Shown piece after piece: positions 1-11,730 of a DNA stretch of 64,000 nucleotides. Source of the DNA: Elephas maximus indicus (lineage: Eukaryota > Chordata > Mammalia > Proboscidea > Elephantidae); NCBI RefSeq assembly GCF_024166365.1, contig NC_064842.1, positions 16,711,001 through 16,775,000 on the forward strand, given 5' to 3'. The translations under genes and the position numbers were made by a program. How positions within the stretch are numbered: the stretch's first letter is position 1; the number at the start of each line of letters is the position of its first letter. A model generated the notes under the pieces. The model searched no databases, had not been told where the DNA came from, and was given only the letters and a program-made list of their open reading frames with translations.

Positions 1-50
1 CCACCCAGAAACACAAGACCAACCTTCCCCTGATCTCTCCCCTTCCCCAG

Positions 51-116
51 GTGGCCCTTCTGGACTTCGGGGCAACTAGGGAATTTGACAGGTCCTTTAC
101 CGACCTTTACATCCAG
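51..116 (+). CDS. COQ8A: COQ8A coding exon, DFG motif (third from last)
   Basis: This is a 66-bp phase-0 exon between a pyrimidine-rich acceptor ending CCCCAG and a GTACAC donor. It encodes 22 residues containing [11 protein letters not shown]. The DFG aspartate corresponds to human D507, which binds the nucleotide-associated metal in this atypical kinase fold. The reading frame continues without a break into the exon at 432. Confidence 0.96.
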
Positions 117-431
117 GTACACTTGGGGCGGGGGCCTGGCCTGGGACCGGACAGGGTACTTGGGGGCATGAGGGAGGGAGAGTGGCTGGAGTCCTGCCCT
201 GTGTGCCCATCTGTGCTGGTCCCTGTGGTCTGGTGACAGTGGACGAGGCCCGGCCTGGTGGGGCAGCACTGGGGTGGTCTCCAGGCCCGGGTCTCCTGAA
301 GGGAGAGTGTAAGAAGGAGGAATGTGGGAGATGTGTTGTTGGCATTGGGGGAGAAGTGACAGGTGGTGCCTCCCTGGCACCTGAGAGCCTTTCTTTTGAG
401 CTGCCCCTCAGGCCCCCTGTGCTCTGCCTAG
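117..431 (+). other. COQ8A intron (315 bp)
   Basis: This is a short GC-rich intron between the two small exons, with a GTACAC donor and a CTAG acceptor. I see no repeat or other feature in it. Confidence 0.9.
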
Positions 432-602
<171 letters not shown>

Positions 603-1091
603 TAGAGCCCACAGGGAGGGGGCAGCTGACTTCTCTGTGATGTTTCCAGAGCGGTGGGCAGTGGTGGAACCTTAGGATGTAAACAGCAGCTCCTGAGGGG
701 TCGCCATGGAGCCCTGGGCCTCCCTGGCAGAATATGAAGGCCCAGGCCCACCCCAGCCTGTGTGTACTCTGCTTTAGGTGTTCAGAATAGCAGGCTGGGG
801 CGGCTGAGCTGGGGGACTTGGCTTGATGCTGTTCTTAGATTGTGTGTGGGTTCAGGGCCAGATCCCCCGCTGAAGCCCCTTCTCATTCAGCCCATTTAGA
901 CTTGCCTTACTGGGCTTATTCAGGCTGGAGTTCAGGGCCCTGGTGAGGACCGATGAGATGGGGAAACCCCGGCCCCCCTTTTATAGGGCCTCACTGGGGG
1001 TGTGGAGAGAGTTGGAAAAAATCTCAGTGGCCCTTTAGATAAGGGGGTTGGCTGTGCTCCTGTCACCGGAGGCGGCACTTCTCTGACAGTA

Positions 1092-1263
1092 GAAAAACCA
1101 CAACCAAACCCATTGTGTCCAGTCAGTTCCAACCCCATTCTGATTCTGATTCATAGTGACCCTGTAGGGCAGAGTAGAACTGCCTCATAGGGTTTCTAGG
1201 GAGCGACTGGTGGATTTGAACTGCTGACCTTTTGGTTAGCAGCCTGAGCTCTTAATCACTGTG
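1092..1263 (-). repeat. AfroSINE (tRNA-derived SINE), short type
   Basis: Read on the minus strand this is the typical element: a tRNA-like head with A- and B-box-like parts (AACCAAAAGGTC, then TTCAAATCCACC), the body GGGCAGTTCTACTCTGCCC and the end TTTGGTT. Confidence 0.85.
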
Positions 1264-1295
1264 GGTGAAATCTTAGATCTAATACCTATTAAGAG

Positions 1296-1362
1296 CGGGA
1301 TTTTAGGCAAGTTAGATTTTTTGAGCCTTGCTTACCTCGTCTATAAAATAGAGCTAATTATA
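1296..1362 (+). repeat. MIR fragment
   Basis: This resembles the MIR core 'ggcaagttacttaacctctctgagcctcagtttcctcatctgtaaaatgg' with many changes. It is short and therefore tentative. Confidence 0.4.
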
Positions 1363-1367
1363 TCTAT

Positions 1368-1494
1368 CAAGTGATCGACTGCTAACCGAAAGGTCAGCCA
1401 TTCAAAACTACCAGTGGCTCTGTGGGAGGAAGATGTGGTAGTCTGCTTCCGTAGAGATTTACAGCCTTGGAAACCCTATGGGGTCACTTAAAAA
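1368..1494 (+). repeat. AfroSINE, sense copy with extra middle segment, 3' truncated
   Basis: It begins within the tRNA-like head (GACTGCTAACCGAAAGGTC) and has the extra middle segment of the long type, ending GGAAACCCTATGGGGTCACT before an A-run. Confidence 0.7.
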
Positions 1495-1495
1495 A

Positions 1496-1676
1496 AAAAA
1501 AAAAGCCAAACCCATTGCTGTTGAGTCGATTGTGACTTATAGTCATATGACTCCTAGTGACCCTATAGGACAGAACAGAAATGCCCCATAGAATTTCTAA
1601 GGAGTGGCTGGTGGATTTGAACTGCTGACTTTTTGGTTAGAGCTATAGCTCTTAACCACTGCACCAGAGGGGCTGC
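1496..1676 (-). repeat. AfroSINE, short type
   Basis: This is a full-length antisense copy directly after the A-run of the preceding sense copy. The two SINEs are therefore arranged tail to tail. Confidence 0.85.
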
Positions 1677-2202
1677 AAATCGGGTAGCTGTGAATTGGAA
1701 TTGATGGTAGTGGGTTTGGTTTTGGTTTTTCAAAGCCCTCAGTAAATAGTAGCTCGTTACTTCCTCAGCCACTGTCTCAGGGAAGCCTGACTTAATGTCT
1801 GGTCCTCACTCCACCCCACCACCCTAGCAGTCCATGTGGGTTGGTCCCTCTTCCCTTGCCTTATGCTGGTATGGCAGTTATGTATTTCTTCTGTTCCCTC
1901 ATTAGGCTGCAAGTTCCCTATAGGCAGACACTTAGTCTCCACGTGGCACCGAGCCTTGCATCCAGCAGATGGCCACTGACCATGTCCTGGGTTGGTTCTG
2001 CCAGGCTCACAGACCATGGCTGGCTCGCCTGCCACCTTGGGTCCCCAGGGACTTGGTTCTTAGCCTGAACAGTGTTTTGTAAAAACTTTTTTAGTCCCTT
2101 TAGGCAGGGCTCACAGTCTGCATTTTGCCTCCAAGCCTCACCGCTCCCTTATGTTCCCCATCAAGCTCAGTTCACACGTTAGTGTTGTTTTCCTGGCCTG
2201 TA

Positions 2203-2371
2203 TGGGTGGTGTAGTGGTTACGAGCTACGGCTCTTAACCAAAAGGTCAGTAGTTCTTGTATACCACGTGTTCCTTGGAAACTCTCTGGGTCAATTCTACT
2301 CTGTCCTGTAGGTTTGCCATGAGTCGGAATTGACTTGATGGCAACGGGTTTGGTTTTTTTTGGTTTATGAG
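2203..2371 (+). repeat. AfroSINE, sense copy
   Basis: The A-box-like part is TGGTGTAGTGGTTA. The copy ends GGCAACGGGTTTGGTT with a T-rich tail. A second, RTE-like tail follows at 2372-2418. Confidence 0.85.
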
Positions 2372-2418
2372 TCACCATGAGTCAGGATGGACTCCACTGG
2401 CAACTAACAACAACACAG
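2372..2418 (+). repeat. Additional RTE/SINE 3' tail fragment
   Basis: The sequence ATGAGTCACCATGAGTCAGG ends CTGGCAACTAACAACAACA. This is the form of 3' end seen on the RTE copies at 47668 and 28493 rather than the GGGTTTGGTT end of the SINE in front of it. Confidence 0.55.
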
Positions 2419-2531
2419 GTTTGAATTTATGCTCCCATTACCATTATTTAACTTTTTAAAACAACAACAACAAAACCCTATTTCTCACCTACCTGATACT
2501 CCTAACTTTAGAGCGTTTAGGGAGCACTTAG

Positions 2532-2888
<357 letters not shown>

Positions 2889-3745
2889 CCCCGGGGCCCC
2901 CACCTGGCCCCTGGTCACCGTCCAAGCCTGTTCCCGCAGCGGCACGCTCCATATGTCACACAGGTGAAGCCGTAGTAGGAAGATGGCAGTGTTGACGCGC
3001 CTTGAAACTGCTTTGCCCAATAAGGGGGAAGGGAGGCTGCCGGGAGCCCCCCGTGGCCACTACTTCCACACGGTTTTTACTGCTCAAAGGGTGTAGCTTG
3101 AGAAGCCTAAGAACGAGAATGAAACCCCAACTTCTCTTCGTGGAAATACAGGTAGTCCCCGGATTATGAACGTCGACTGTACCTCTAAAAAAAAAAAAAC
3201 TCTAGATAAAGATAAAAAGGCAATTTTCTTTTCTTTTTCTGACAGGGGTTTTTCTAATGTGAATGTTAACCAGGAGATGAGAGTACCCCCCTCTAACCCC
3301 CCACCAAAAAAAAAGAAGCCTTTTGGATAACCTTGACTGTGTAGCGTCAGGTTTGTGTGTAAATGTGTTTCTAGAATGAAATTTGTGTTTTCTGCCCTTT
3401 TCCTCCCCAGCTTGTGATCTAAAGCTGGGAGGAAGTGCTGCCGGGAAGAGTGCCAAAAAATACTACTTAATTAAGGGAAGCCCAGCCTGCTAGCTCGCTG
3501 ATTGTTATACTTTCTTGACAACTGAATGTGATTGGCAAACTGCTGCCCACGTGGAAAGAGTCAGGAGCAGCAGGCTAGCCGACACAGCTGTGTTCTGTGC
3601 CCCTCCAGGAGCCAGGGAACTTTGCTGAAAGATGTCACCTTGTCATACCTGAAGGGTAGTCAGAGAAGGCTCTACTAACTCTTGCAATTGTCTGATTTAC
3701 TTGTTTCAATTTAAAAAAATTAAAAAAAAAAAAAAAAGTGGTTGA
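2889..3745 (+). other. COQ8A: COQ8A 3' UTR
   Basis: This is non-coding sequence after the COQ8A stop. It includes an AATAAG variant near 3017 and an ATTAAA hexamer at 3719-3724 followed by an A-run, the likeliest 3' end. A fragment starting AATACAGGTAGTCCCC at about 3147 matches the terminus of the DNA-transposon-like element at 45671-45977, so part of the UTR is transposon-derived. The exact cleavage position is inferred. Confidence 0.6.
3719..3724 (+). terminator. COQ8A: Candidate COQ8A poly(A) signal (ATTAAA)
   Basis: ATTAAA is the second most common mammalian polyadenylation hexamer. It lies about 830 bp after the stop and is followed by an A-run and then TG/GT-rich sequence. The weaker AATAAG at about 3017 is an alternative proximal signal. 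Confidence 0.45.
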
Positions 3746-4227
3746 TCGTAGCATTTTCTGTGTCCTTTACCTAAGAATTTTAGAGAACGATTTGACATTC
3801 TGACATTGTGGGTGTCAGTTCTTTACTCAAAGAGTAGAGGTTCTCTCATCCGATTGTAATGAGAGCCCGAGGGGTCGGTATCACAGCTTAGCCACCCATG
3901 CTCCTTATAAGAGAGGGTGTAAGGAGGAGGCCGGGGAACCCAGAGGATGAGGATGGGAGGACACAGGTGGCTGAGCCCCACCACCCAGGGTCCCAACAGC
4001 ACACATGCAAAGCGACAGCTGCTGAGGGAGCTTCACAATGTGACATTGGGAATTGTGGGAAAACATACGTCTAGTGTTGGACCAGTGAAATCCATTTGTG
4101 ATCGTGTACAGCTGAACGCTTTCTGAAAAGGGCCTTTTTCTGGACGCCAACTTGATTCTTAGATAATAAGAGCATTTTTAACATTTATTGGGGGTCTTCC
4201 CAACATACTGTGAACACCTTGAAAAGT

Positions 4228-4408
4228 GCCATGGAGTTGAGTGACCCATGGCAACCCCACGTGTGTCAGAGTAGAACTGCCCCATAGGGTTTTCAATGGC
4301 TGGGATCTTCTTGGAAGTAGATTGCCAGACCTTTGAGGCACCTCTGGGTGGACTCAAACCTTCAGCCTTTTGAGTGTGTTAACCATTTGCACGACCCGGG
4401 GCCTCTGA
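4228..4408 (-). repeat. AfroSINE, long type (older copy)
   Basis: It matches the long subtype that carries an extra segment of the kind GGCTGTGATCTTCGGAAGCAG before the B-box region. It is more diverged than most copies in the window. Confidence 0.75.
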
Positions 4409-5267
4409 GAAGCTCGCTAGGTGAGGAGATAACCTTTACAAAGACAGCACCGTTCCAGGATAGGTTCTCATGTAGGTTTTGAGGGTTCTTAGTAGAATCT
4501 ACTTCCGAAGTAACAGACATGCTGAGCTTGGGGACAGGATGAAGGAGGCTGAGTGGTCTCTGTGAGGGCTGCTCCCGGGGGCTCCTCGATGGCTCCAGCT
4601 GCAGGCAGCCCAGTCACACTGGCATCCCAACACCACAGCAGACCACAGTATGGAGCTTCGTGGCCTTTTTAAAGTTGATGGGCTGTTCATTAGCAGATGC
4701 TTTCTCCCAGGCCCAGCTCTGGAGCTACGCTTTAGGATAACCACGACAGAAGGGGCCGAAGCAGGCCAGCCTCAGCCTGTGCTCTCACAAGCCTCTTTCC
4801 CTCAAATAGCCCAACACATGAAGCTGCAGCATGAAGGTGAAGGGAGGCAGAAACTAAAGCACAGAGAGCAAGTATTTGCTTCTCCAGGAACCACTGGCTG
4901 ACTGCATGGAACAGAGCTTTGTGTGTCCTAAGTCTAAGAGGCGGCTGAAAACTAGAAGCCTCCTTGTTAAGAAGACCATGCAGATCCCTGGATTATGAAT
5001 GATTCTGACCCAGGAGTCAGGAGTCTACTCTGTAACTGGCCACGCACACTTTGACTTATGCACATATTCTTGACTTTGACGTGACCCTGCGTCTGAATGA
5101 CTAGAACCCTGTGCCTCCCCGTTCACACTGGAAAATGACATGAGAACATGTGGGAATGTGATCCACCAGGGCCCTGTCTTGTAGCCCCCACGGCTGGGGA
5201 AGGGTCGGACATGCACTACCACAGACAAAAGGGTACCTTCTGTACGTTTTGATGGTTAATGATAGCA

Positions 5268-5432
5268 AGCACTGAGCCGTGGATAGACATTATTCTAAGT
5301 ACTTTCATGTATTAACTCATTGGACACTCATTGATGAGAAATAGGCTCAGAGGGTAAGTGGCTTGCTGGATATTGGTAAGTGGTGGAGCCTGGATTCAGA
5401 ACAAGATAGTCTGGCCTTACAGTCCATGCTCA
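5268..5432 (-). repeat. MIR
   Basis: In antisense it shows the order TTCTAAGTACTTTCATGTATTAACTCATT, GAGAAATAGGCTCAGAGGGTAAGTGGCTTG, then GTGGAGCCTGGATTCAGA, the standard antisense MIR layout. Confidence 0.7.
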
Positions 5433-5446
5433 GCCTAGTCTAAACT

Positions 5447-5685
5447 AAGGGTTGGCAAACTACAGCCCGCAGGCCAAATCCACTGCTTGTTCTTCTAAAT
5501 AAAGTTTTATTGGAAGACCACCACACCATTCACTTACATTTTGTGTATGGCTGCTTTTGGGCTCCAGTGGCAGAGGTGAGTAGCTGAGACAGACTGCATG
5601 GCCCACAAGCAGAAAATACTATCTGACCCTTTATGAGAAAAGTTTGCATTGTAAACCATTGCCCGACCACTGCCTTCAAGCATGG
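5447..5685 (+). repeat. hAT (Charlie-like) DNA transposon fossil
   Basis: It starts GGGTTGGCAAACTACAGCCC, continues with AATAAAGTTTTATTGGAAGA and ends near AAGTTTGCATTGTAAACCATTGCCC. This is the layout of a widespread eutherian non-autonomous hAT element. The ends are partly complementary. Confidence 0.6.
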
Positions 5686-6342
5686 CATTGGTTATAATTA
5701 ACCAACGTATCAATAACAGAAACGTAATTTAAACATGCAGTGAAAACGGGGAGGGTTCGAGATAGAATCCTTATTTAGCTGCAGCCACAGTTTAGGATTT
5801 TCCTGTGTGTGTATCCTTGGATAAGCCGTTTTTACTCAGACCAGAAGCAGTAACGCTACCTCTTGTTAGACATGCCTAGTGAGCCTCTGCGATAAGCAGG
5901 CACAGAATCACTGCTGCCACGTACCTACTGTCTGATGTGACAGATGTGGTACCGAAACCTGGCTACGGAGAGGGATCTTCTCTGCAGCAGGACCCTGCTG
6001 GCAACTGCCCACAGCAGGGCCATTCAGGGAACTTCACAGAGAGTTTTGCAGACTTGTAAGAGTAATAGGGACATTTTGACCAGAAGAGGGGTGCTGAAAG
6101 CTTCCAGAGAATTTAACGCTACTCTTCCAGGAGCTATGGAAGAAACGAAGTCTTAGATGAAGCCAGACTGGGCCAACTAAGCCTGTCCTTCCTTACTGCC
6201 AGGTAGAAGCCTTGGTGAGGAGGGGGCCAGCAGAGACCGGGATCAAAACAAAACATCAAGGGCCAGTCATCTCTTCTCCATTCCTCAGACTTCTTAAATG
6301 GGGGAACAAAAGACGAAATACTCAATTCTAACAGTTCCCTAT

Positions 6343-6348
6343 TTTATT
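6343..6348 (-). terminator. CDC42BPA: Candidate CDC42BPA poly(A) signal (AATAAA)
   Basis: On the minus strand GCAATAAAAT is followed within 30-40 bases by a T/GT-rich stretch (TTTCGTCTTTTGTTCC), the expected downstream element. Earlier AATAAA matches near 9506 and 7734 are possible proximal sites. Confidence 0.5.
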
Positions 6349-8323
6349 GCAATACATCAAAGTCTGGTTAATATTAAGTGATAGCAACATAAAATATTGG
6401 TGAGGAGTCCTGTTATGGTTTTGACTACCCCACCTTAAATTATTTCTGGGCAAAAGAATCCACATCATTGTTTGGTAGCAGAGAATCTCTTATAAAGGTC
6501 CCGAAGACATTGAGGGCGTAAAACCAACCGAAATAAAGAGTGCTAAGAGGCCAAAGCATTATCTTTCCCCCTTCCATACACATGTATTTGTCAGCATTAT
6601 ATTCTAAACAAAAAATGATTACATCTAGGCCATGCAAAACTGTACAAGAATATTACAATGAGAAAAACCCTAAAAAATTTATAAATGATATTAAACTATC
6701 AAATGAAAGGCAGGTTATTTTGTTTCCATGAAATGTCAAGGTTGATCTGTTTTTGTCAGTTTTCCCCGGTAAATGAGGTGGTCATGGGAGGAAAGCGGAG
6801 CCCGGCCTGCTGGCCCTGAGCCGGGTGGGACGGGTCTCCAGCTGCAGCCAGGCCCTACTGATGAAGCAGTTTGCACAGAGAACTCTGGACTCAGGAGTAA
6901 TTAAAGTCATTGCAAGGACAGAGGTTCTAAGATGGGTTCAACTAGAAGTCAAGAGGTTTATCTAATTCGGGGCCCAGGGCCGGGTAGGGGAGTAAAGGGC
7001 CCAGCTCCCTCCTGTGCCCAGTGACCTGGGGCTTCGTGAGCCTGACCTGCTGCTGTAGCGTCAGAGTCCAGGCTGCTCTGACTGCTGGCTCTGCAAAGTA
7101 CGCCTTAGCAAGCCCCTGCCGGGCCACCAGTGTCTGTGACTACCGCCACGGGCCAGCAAGCCGCCTGCCGCATCAGGGCTGAGGACGTCTGCCGGCCCTG
7201 CTTGGGCTTTTCTTTAGTGATACCTGAGATGCCACATAAATGCCACTGGTCTTTCCTGGAAACAGATGTGGCCGCTAAGTAACAAAATGGCATGTTTCTA
7301 ACCATATGGAAGGCAGAGGGGCTGGGAGCCAGCCGGAGAAGGACAGACTTTTGCTGTAAACAGGATAGGCGTTTCAGGTTTTTCTGACACTTGAGTACAA
7401 GAATTGCTTGGGGAACCAAATATATGGAACTTTTCAGTTGCATCTTACAGACAAAGCTGTGCTCTGTGGGAAACAGTATAAATCACAACGACTAGGTCAA
7501 TTTTTTTTTTTTTTAAATAACTAAAGTAAAATCTGCTTTAGCAATCAATTGATGAGAAGGAAGGCTTTTGGTTTTGGCAAAAAAAATATATGTGTGTGTA
7601 TGTGTGTAAAATCTTACACACCCAGAGCACACGACCAGATTAGTCAGAATTCAAGGGCAGACAATGAGTTGGCTGGATGTAGGGAGCACCAAATACCAAC
7701 ACATATAAACGACACCAGAAATACCTCTGAATTTATTTTTCCTTTCTAGTGGGAACAGAAATGAGTTCCTGCTGCCACATACATTTAAAAATGCCCTGTA
7801 CTAAAACAAAGGATGACTTCAGACGGCAATATAACACCTGTTCTCTGGTCTTTGGCACTGTTCCCTCTGAATAATCAATGTTTTCTTGTTTTCCTGGACC
7901 CATTCCCTGTCTTTCAAGATATCCTCAGAAATTCTGAAGGCAATAGGCTACATATTTAAGGGGGATGGGATAAGCGCAATAGGACGATTGTTACCTTGGG
8001 AAAATCCCCTCCAAAACTATTTACCCTTGGTAGTGTTTCTCCCCCAAAGACCTGCTTTTAGAATCTAAACATATTTGGGGCTGATTGATTCTAAGTGACG
8101 AGGCCACTTAAGATCACTGTGGTAAAGTCACAAGGTGCTGTGGTGCGTCTGTGTCTGAGCGTTAACAAGCTGTCCCTCAGCCTGGCAGCCGACAAACCTT
8201 CAGGAGCTCTCTCATCCACCCTGTTGGGGGGCTGAGAAGTATTACTCACTGTAATGCAGCCCAGACTTTGGGCAGGGTTACATTTTGATCCTTAAAGCAT
8301 TCTTTAAAAAATAAGCACCTACC

Positions 8324-8493
8324 CGTAAAAAAAAACCAAACCCGCTGCCGTTGAGTCGATTCTGACTCATAGTGAGAACTATAGGACAGAGTAGAAGAGC
8401 CCCATAGAGTTTCCAAGGAGCGTCTGGTGGATTCGAACTACCGACCTTTTGTTAGCAGCCGTAGCTCTTAACCACTATGCAAACAGGGTTTCT
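8324..8493 (-). repeat. AfroSINE, short type, in CDC42BPA 3' UTR
   Basis: This full-length copy is flanked by a perfect 11-bp target-site duplication, TAAGCACCTAC, at 8312-8322 and 8494-8504. Confidence 0.92.
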
Positions 8494-8633
8494 TAAGCAC
8501 CTACAGGCAACAAAAATTCACAATTAGTTGTCAAGGCTAAAAATGATTTCAGAGAAAAAAACAACTAATGGTTTAGGGTAGGATCCAGGGAACCTCACCC
8601 TGGGCTCTGCTTCTTCTCTGCCTGGGAAGAGAA

Positions 8634-8799
8634 ACCAAAACCAAACCCGTTGCAGTCAAGTTGGTTCTGACTCATAGTGACCGTATAGGACAGAGTAGAA
8701 CTGCCCCATAGAGTTTCCATGGAACACAGCTGGTGGATTCAAACTGCCGACCTTTTTGGTTAGCAGCCTCAGCTCTTAACAACATGCCACCAGGGTTTC
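8634..8799 (-). repeat. AfroSINE, short type, in CDC42BPA 3' UTR
   Basis: This full-length copy is flanked by a perfect 13-bp target-site duplication, CCTGGGAAGAGAA, at 8621-8633 and 8800-8812. Confidence 0.92.
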
Positions 8800-9819
8800 C
8801 CTGGGAAGAGAAGGGAGAGGAAAAGGCAGAAGGAAAGAACAAAGAAGGCAGGGAGGGCGAGGAGGAGAGGAGGGAGCTGATTACAAGCACTTAGCAATGG
8901 CTGGTTGACTCCCTTCTCCCCTTTGAGGGGCCGAGTTCATAGAGTTACCAGTGTCAAACGGCAGCGACAGCCAAACTCAAGGTCCAACACTTGGTGTTTG
9001 GATGTACGAAAGTATCTTTACATGATACTTTTCAAAGCAGAACAATTGGGAGATTACAATGTGCAGTGAATTACGCTGTCACCAACTAAATAGTACCAAA
9101 TCGGAGCAAGGACTGTATCCAGAATGTTCATGTGTCAAAAAGATTATTTTTAAGTTCTTTATGTTGAGCTTTTACAACATAACTCCCAACGAGAGCCTCT
9201 ATCCCTCAGCAAACCCTGCTAAGTGAGTGTGAGCGTCCCCGCAAAGCAGCGTGACCCTGGGTTCGAGGCTCGCTCAGCGGGTTGTGGGCAGGCAGCTCAT
9301 GAAGAGGACATAGTGCTCAGAGACCAGCGGTGAAACGACGGTGCTCGGGCACTGCCACCTTCATTAGCAACTGCAGAAAGCCTTTCTTCCATTTTGCTGG
9401 ATTTTAAAGAAGGGAGAAAAAAAATCCTGATTCTGACATCCTCAGAGAAGCTCAGGCAAAAAGCAAGAGAGAGGCAGATTCTCCTTACTTTCATGAGGTA
9501 TTTTTATTTTTATCCCTTTCTCTACTCATGTGCTTAACTGACTCTGCAGAAATTAAGTCTGGCTCTGCATCTCATTTCCTTGCGGCAATTAAAACAGTGG
9601 GAATTCCAATAGAACTGGACCTGACTACGCAATACGGCTGCCGAGGGAGGAGAAGGCCGTGCTGGGCTAGCTTTCTGCCTGAGCAGATTAAACATCCATC
9701 TTCCACTGGGTGTGGCAAAGAATATTTGGTTAAGGCTGTTCAAGTTCTACCCATTTGAGGTCTTACATTATTTGGTAATTAAGCCTTTTCCCCCAGGTTT
9801 AACTGAGGAAACTCATGCT

Positions 9820-10012
9820 GTTGTTGTTAGCTGCCCTCGAGTCGGCTTGACTTATGGGTGCAGAGCAGAACTGTGCTCCATGGGGTTTTCTAGGCTGTGA
9901 CCTGTTGGAAGCAGACTGCCAGGCCTGTCTCCGAGGCACCTCTGGGTGGGTTCGAACAGCCAACCTTTTGGCTAGTAGTCCCAAGTGCTTAACTGTGCCA
10001 CCACCTAGGGAT
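9820..10012 (-). repeat. AfroSINE, long type, in CDC42BPA 3' UTR
   Basis: It carries the extra segment CTAGGCTGTGACCTGTTGGA and AGCAGACTGCCAGGCC. On the plus strand it begins GTTGTTGTTAGCTGCC, the RTE-like 3' end. Confidence 0.85.
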
Positions 10013-11190
10013 TCAAATCTACCCTCAACATAACAGACCCTCCTCGAGATGCTGTTCCGGGCTCCACAGTGCAGAAGCCTCACTGTAATTTAGGAAGGGA
10101 TGGCATCAGCTCAGAAAAAACACTTTCATAAACCTTTTTATGGACTTTTAGAAACCACAGCACAACTTGTGCCCTTTCAGACCGAAGGGATTAGGGGGAG
10201 CAGAATTGTATTTCTACATTCATTTGCACAAAACATTAAAATATAATAAAAGGTGAAAAGCATGGTTCCAAATTCTACCACTAGAAAAATAAATGTCGTG
10301 GGCAGAGGTGCGTTTGCCTTCTGACGATGCTGCTGAAGTGGCTTTAGATTTTAAAACTCAGACGTGCAGGTTGCCCTCCGAACCAGTGAAATGGGAGTCT
10401 AGAATGCTGGCTCCACTGTGCAGCCAGCCTGAGACCACGGACCCAGGGGACTCGGACCTCTCTCCCTCGCCCTCCATACTCGAGGCCTTTCTACCCTTTA
10501 CGTGACTTCGCTGGAAAACAGACAAGAAACAACACATTGCTTTAAATTAAACCATCTTTTTCTCTTATATATGCATCCGTCTTCTGTTGAATACAAGATG
10601 CTTTTTAATATATACATTCAGTATTTAACTTCTACATCTGTGTATTTACTTAAATTCTGTATTGTAGTAAAATATGCACTGTTGCATTGATCAGGATTTA
10701 CTGGCGACAGTCAGGTGGATGGGACTTGTGGTGCTGCATGGAGGCTTAGCGAGTGACCTCCAGGGCCGTGCTCCCCTGTGGACGGGGAAATCCCAGGTGC
10801 TATCCCAGTGCTACAGTGAGACTCTACTGTGAAAACAAAACCTGTCTATCTTATTCTTATCACTTACATTTGTGTATCTGTCTAGTTAAGCTACCTTTTG
10901 GGGAGGGGGTGAAATATTACTGAAAGCAACTACAACAGTATGACGTGAACTCGGGATACTTGGAAGCTGCCTAATGGAAGTCTGCCTTTGTTGCTGGGGT
11001 TGTGAAACCTGGAGGGCTTGCAGCTGCGTGTCACATGGCCAGAATCCCAAGAGCCCACCCTGCGGTTGCTGCCAGCCTGGTCACTGCCAGGCAGAGGTGA
11101 AGGGGGAGATTAAAATGAGGAGGGGTGAGTAGAGGGGAGCTAGCTGCAGGGGAAGCTGCTCTGCGTCCTGGGGCTCTGAGTGCCGGGCGC

Positions 11191-11322
11191 TCACGGGTCC
11201 CAGCTTCCACGGTCGGTGCTCTCCAGAGACAGGCTCTTGGTCTTTCTGGGTGACACTGGGCTGGGAGGACTGCTCAGGTTGGAGCTGTTGGAAGCTGTGG
11301 AGTGTCTCGGAGAATCAGAGTC
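11191..11322 (-). CDS. CDC42BPA: CDC42BPA terminal coding exon with stop
   Basis: The acceptor is CCCTACAG and the CDS ends with TGA (tca at 11191-11193 on the plus strand). The 43 residues begin DSDSPRHSTASNSSNLSSPP and end SLESTDRGSWDP, the known C terminus of MRCK-alpha. SPRKTKSLS gives several candidate phosphosites. Confidence 0.96.
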   Translation of the reverse strand, partial: DSDSPRHSTASNSSNLSSPPSPVSPRKTKSLSLESTDRGSWDP

Positions 11323-11730
11323 CTGTAGGGACCAAGTCAGCCGTTAATGAGAAGCACAGGGAGGAGGCGGGAGCCTGAGTGCCCTCCAGCTGCCTGACCA
11401 AATGACCTGAGGTGGGTTTCTGACCGTCACATCAAGCCACCTTTCTAAGCTAAGACACTCAGAACACAGCAAACGCTCACAGCCCTGTCTGCAGGTCTGT
11501 AGAAATGCAGGCTATTTTCATGCAAAAATTATTAGAAGTCTGAAAACCTCTGGGAAAATTGAAGTTTGCAACCCCAGTGACTAGCTTTGCTGCCCACTCG
11601 CTAAGACTCAATGCTGAGTCCCTAAGGTCCCTTTCAAGGTGGAATAATTCTGGTGAACGCTCTAGTCTGTTTAACACATGATCTCTCCAAACCCCCATCT
11701 CTAGGAGAGCTGTGCACACGCTCCACTCAC
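11323..11730 (-). other. CDC42BPA last intron (408 bp)
   Basis: This is a short unique intron with a GTGAGT donor and a CCCTACAG acceptor. I see no repeat or RNA feature. Confidence 0.85.

Larger units (their letters stand above)
3746..6324. other. Intergenic region between convergent COQ8A and CDC42BPA
   Basis: This is about 2.6 kb between the inferred 3' ends. It contains an old AfroSINE (4228-4408), a MIR (5268-5432) and a hAT-like DNA transposon fossil (5447-5685). Reading frames here are short and carry no recognisable domain. Confidence 0.7.
6325..11190 (-). other. CDC42BPA: CDC42BPA 3' UTR (about 4.9 kb)
   Basis: This non-coding sequence after the TGA runs to the best poly(A) signal at 6343-6348. 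Long 3' UTRs are usual for this gene. Within it lie three AfroSINEs (8324-8493, 8634-8799, 9820-10012), two of them with perfect target-site duplications, so part of the UTR is lineage-specific. There are AT-rich stretches (10540-10690) and a TG repeat near 7590. The extent is inferred from the hexamer, not from transcripts. Confidence 0.6.

Noticed and set aside
2203..2371. Possible tRNA gene because of A- and B-box-like sequences
   Set aside because: The same unit occurs about 25 times with a fixed non-tRNA body and target-site duplications, so these are SINEs. No cloverleaf with an intact anticodon arm was found.
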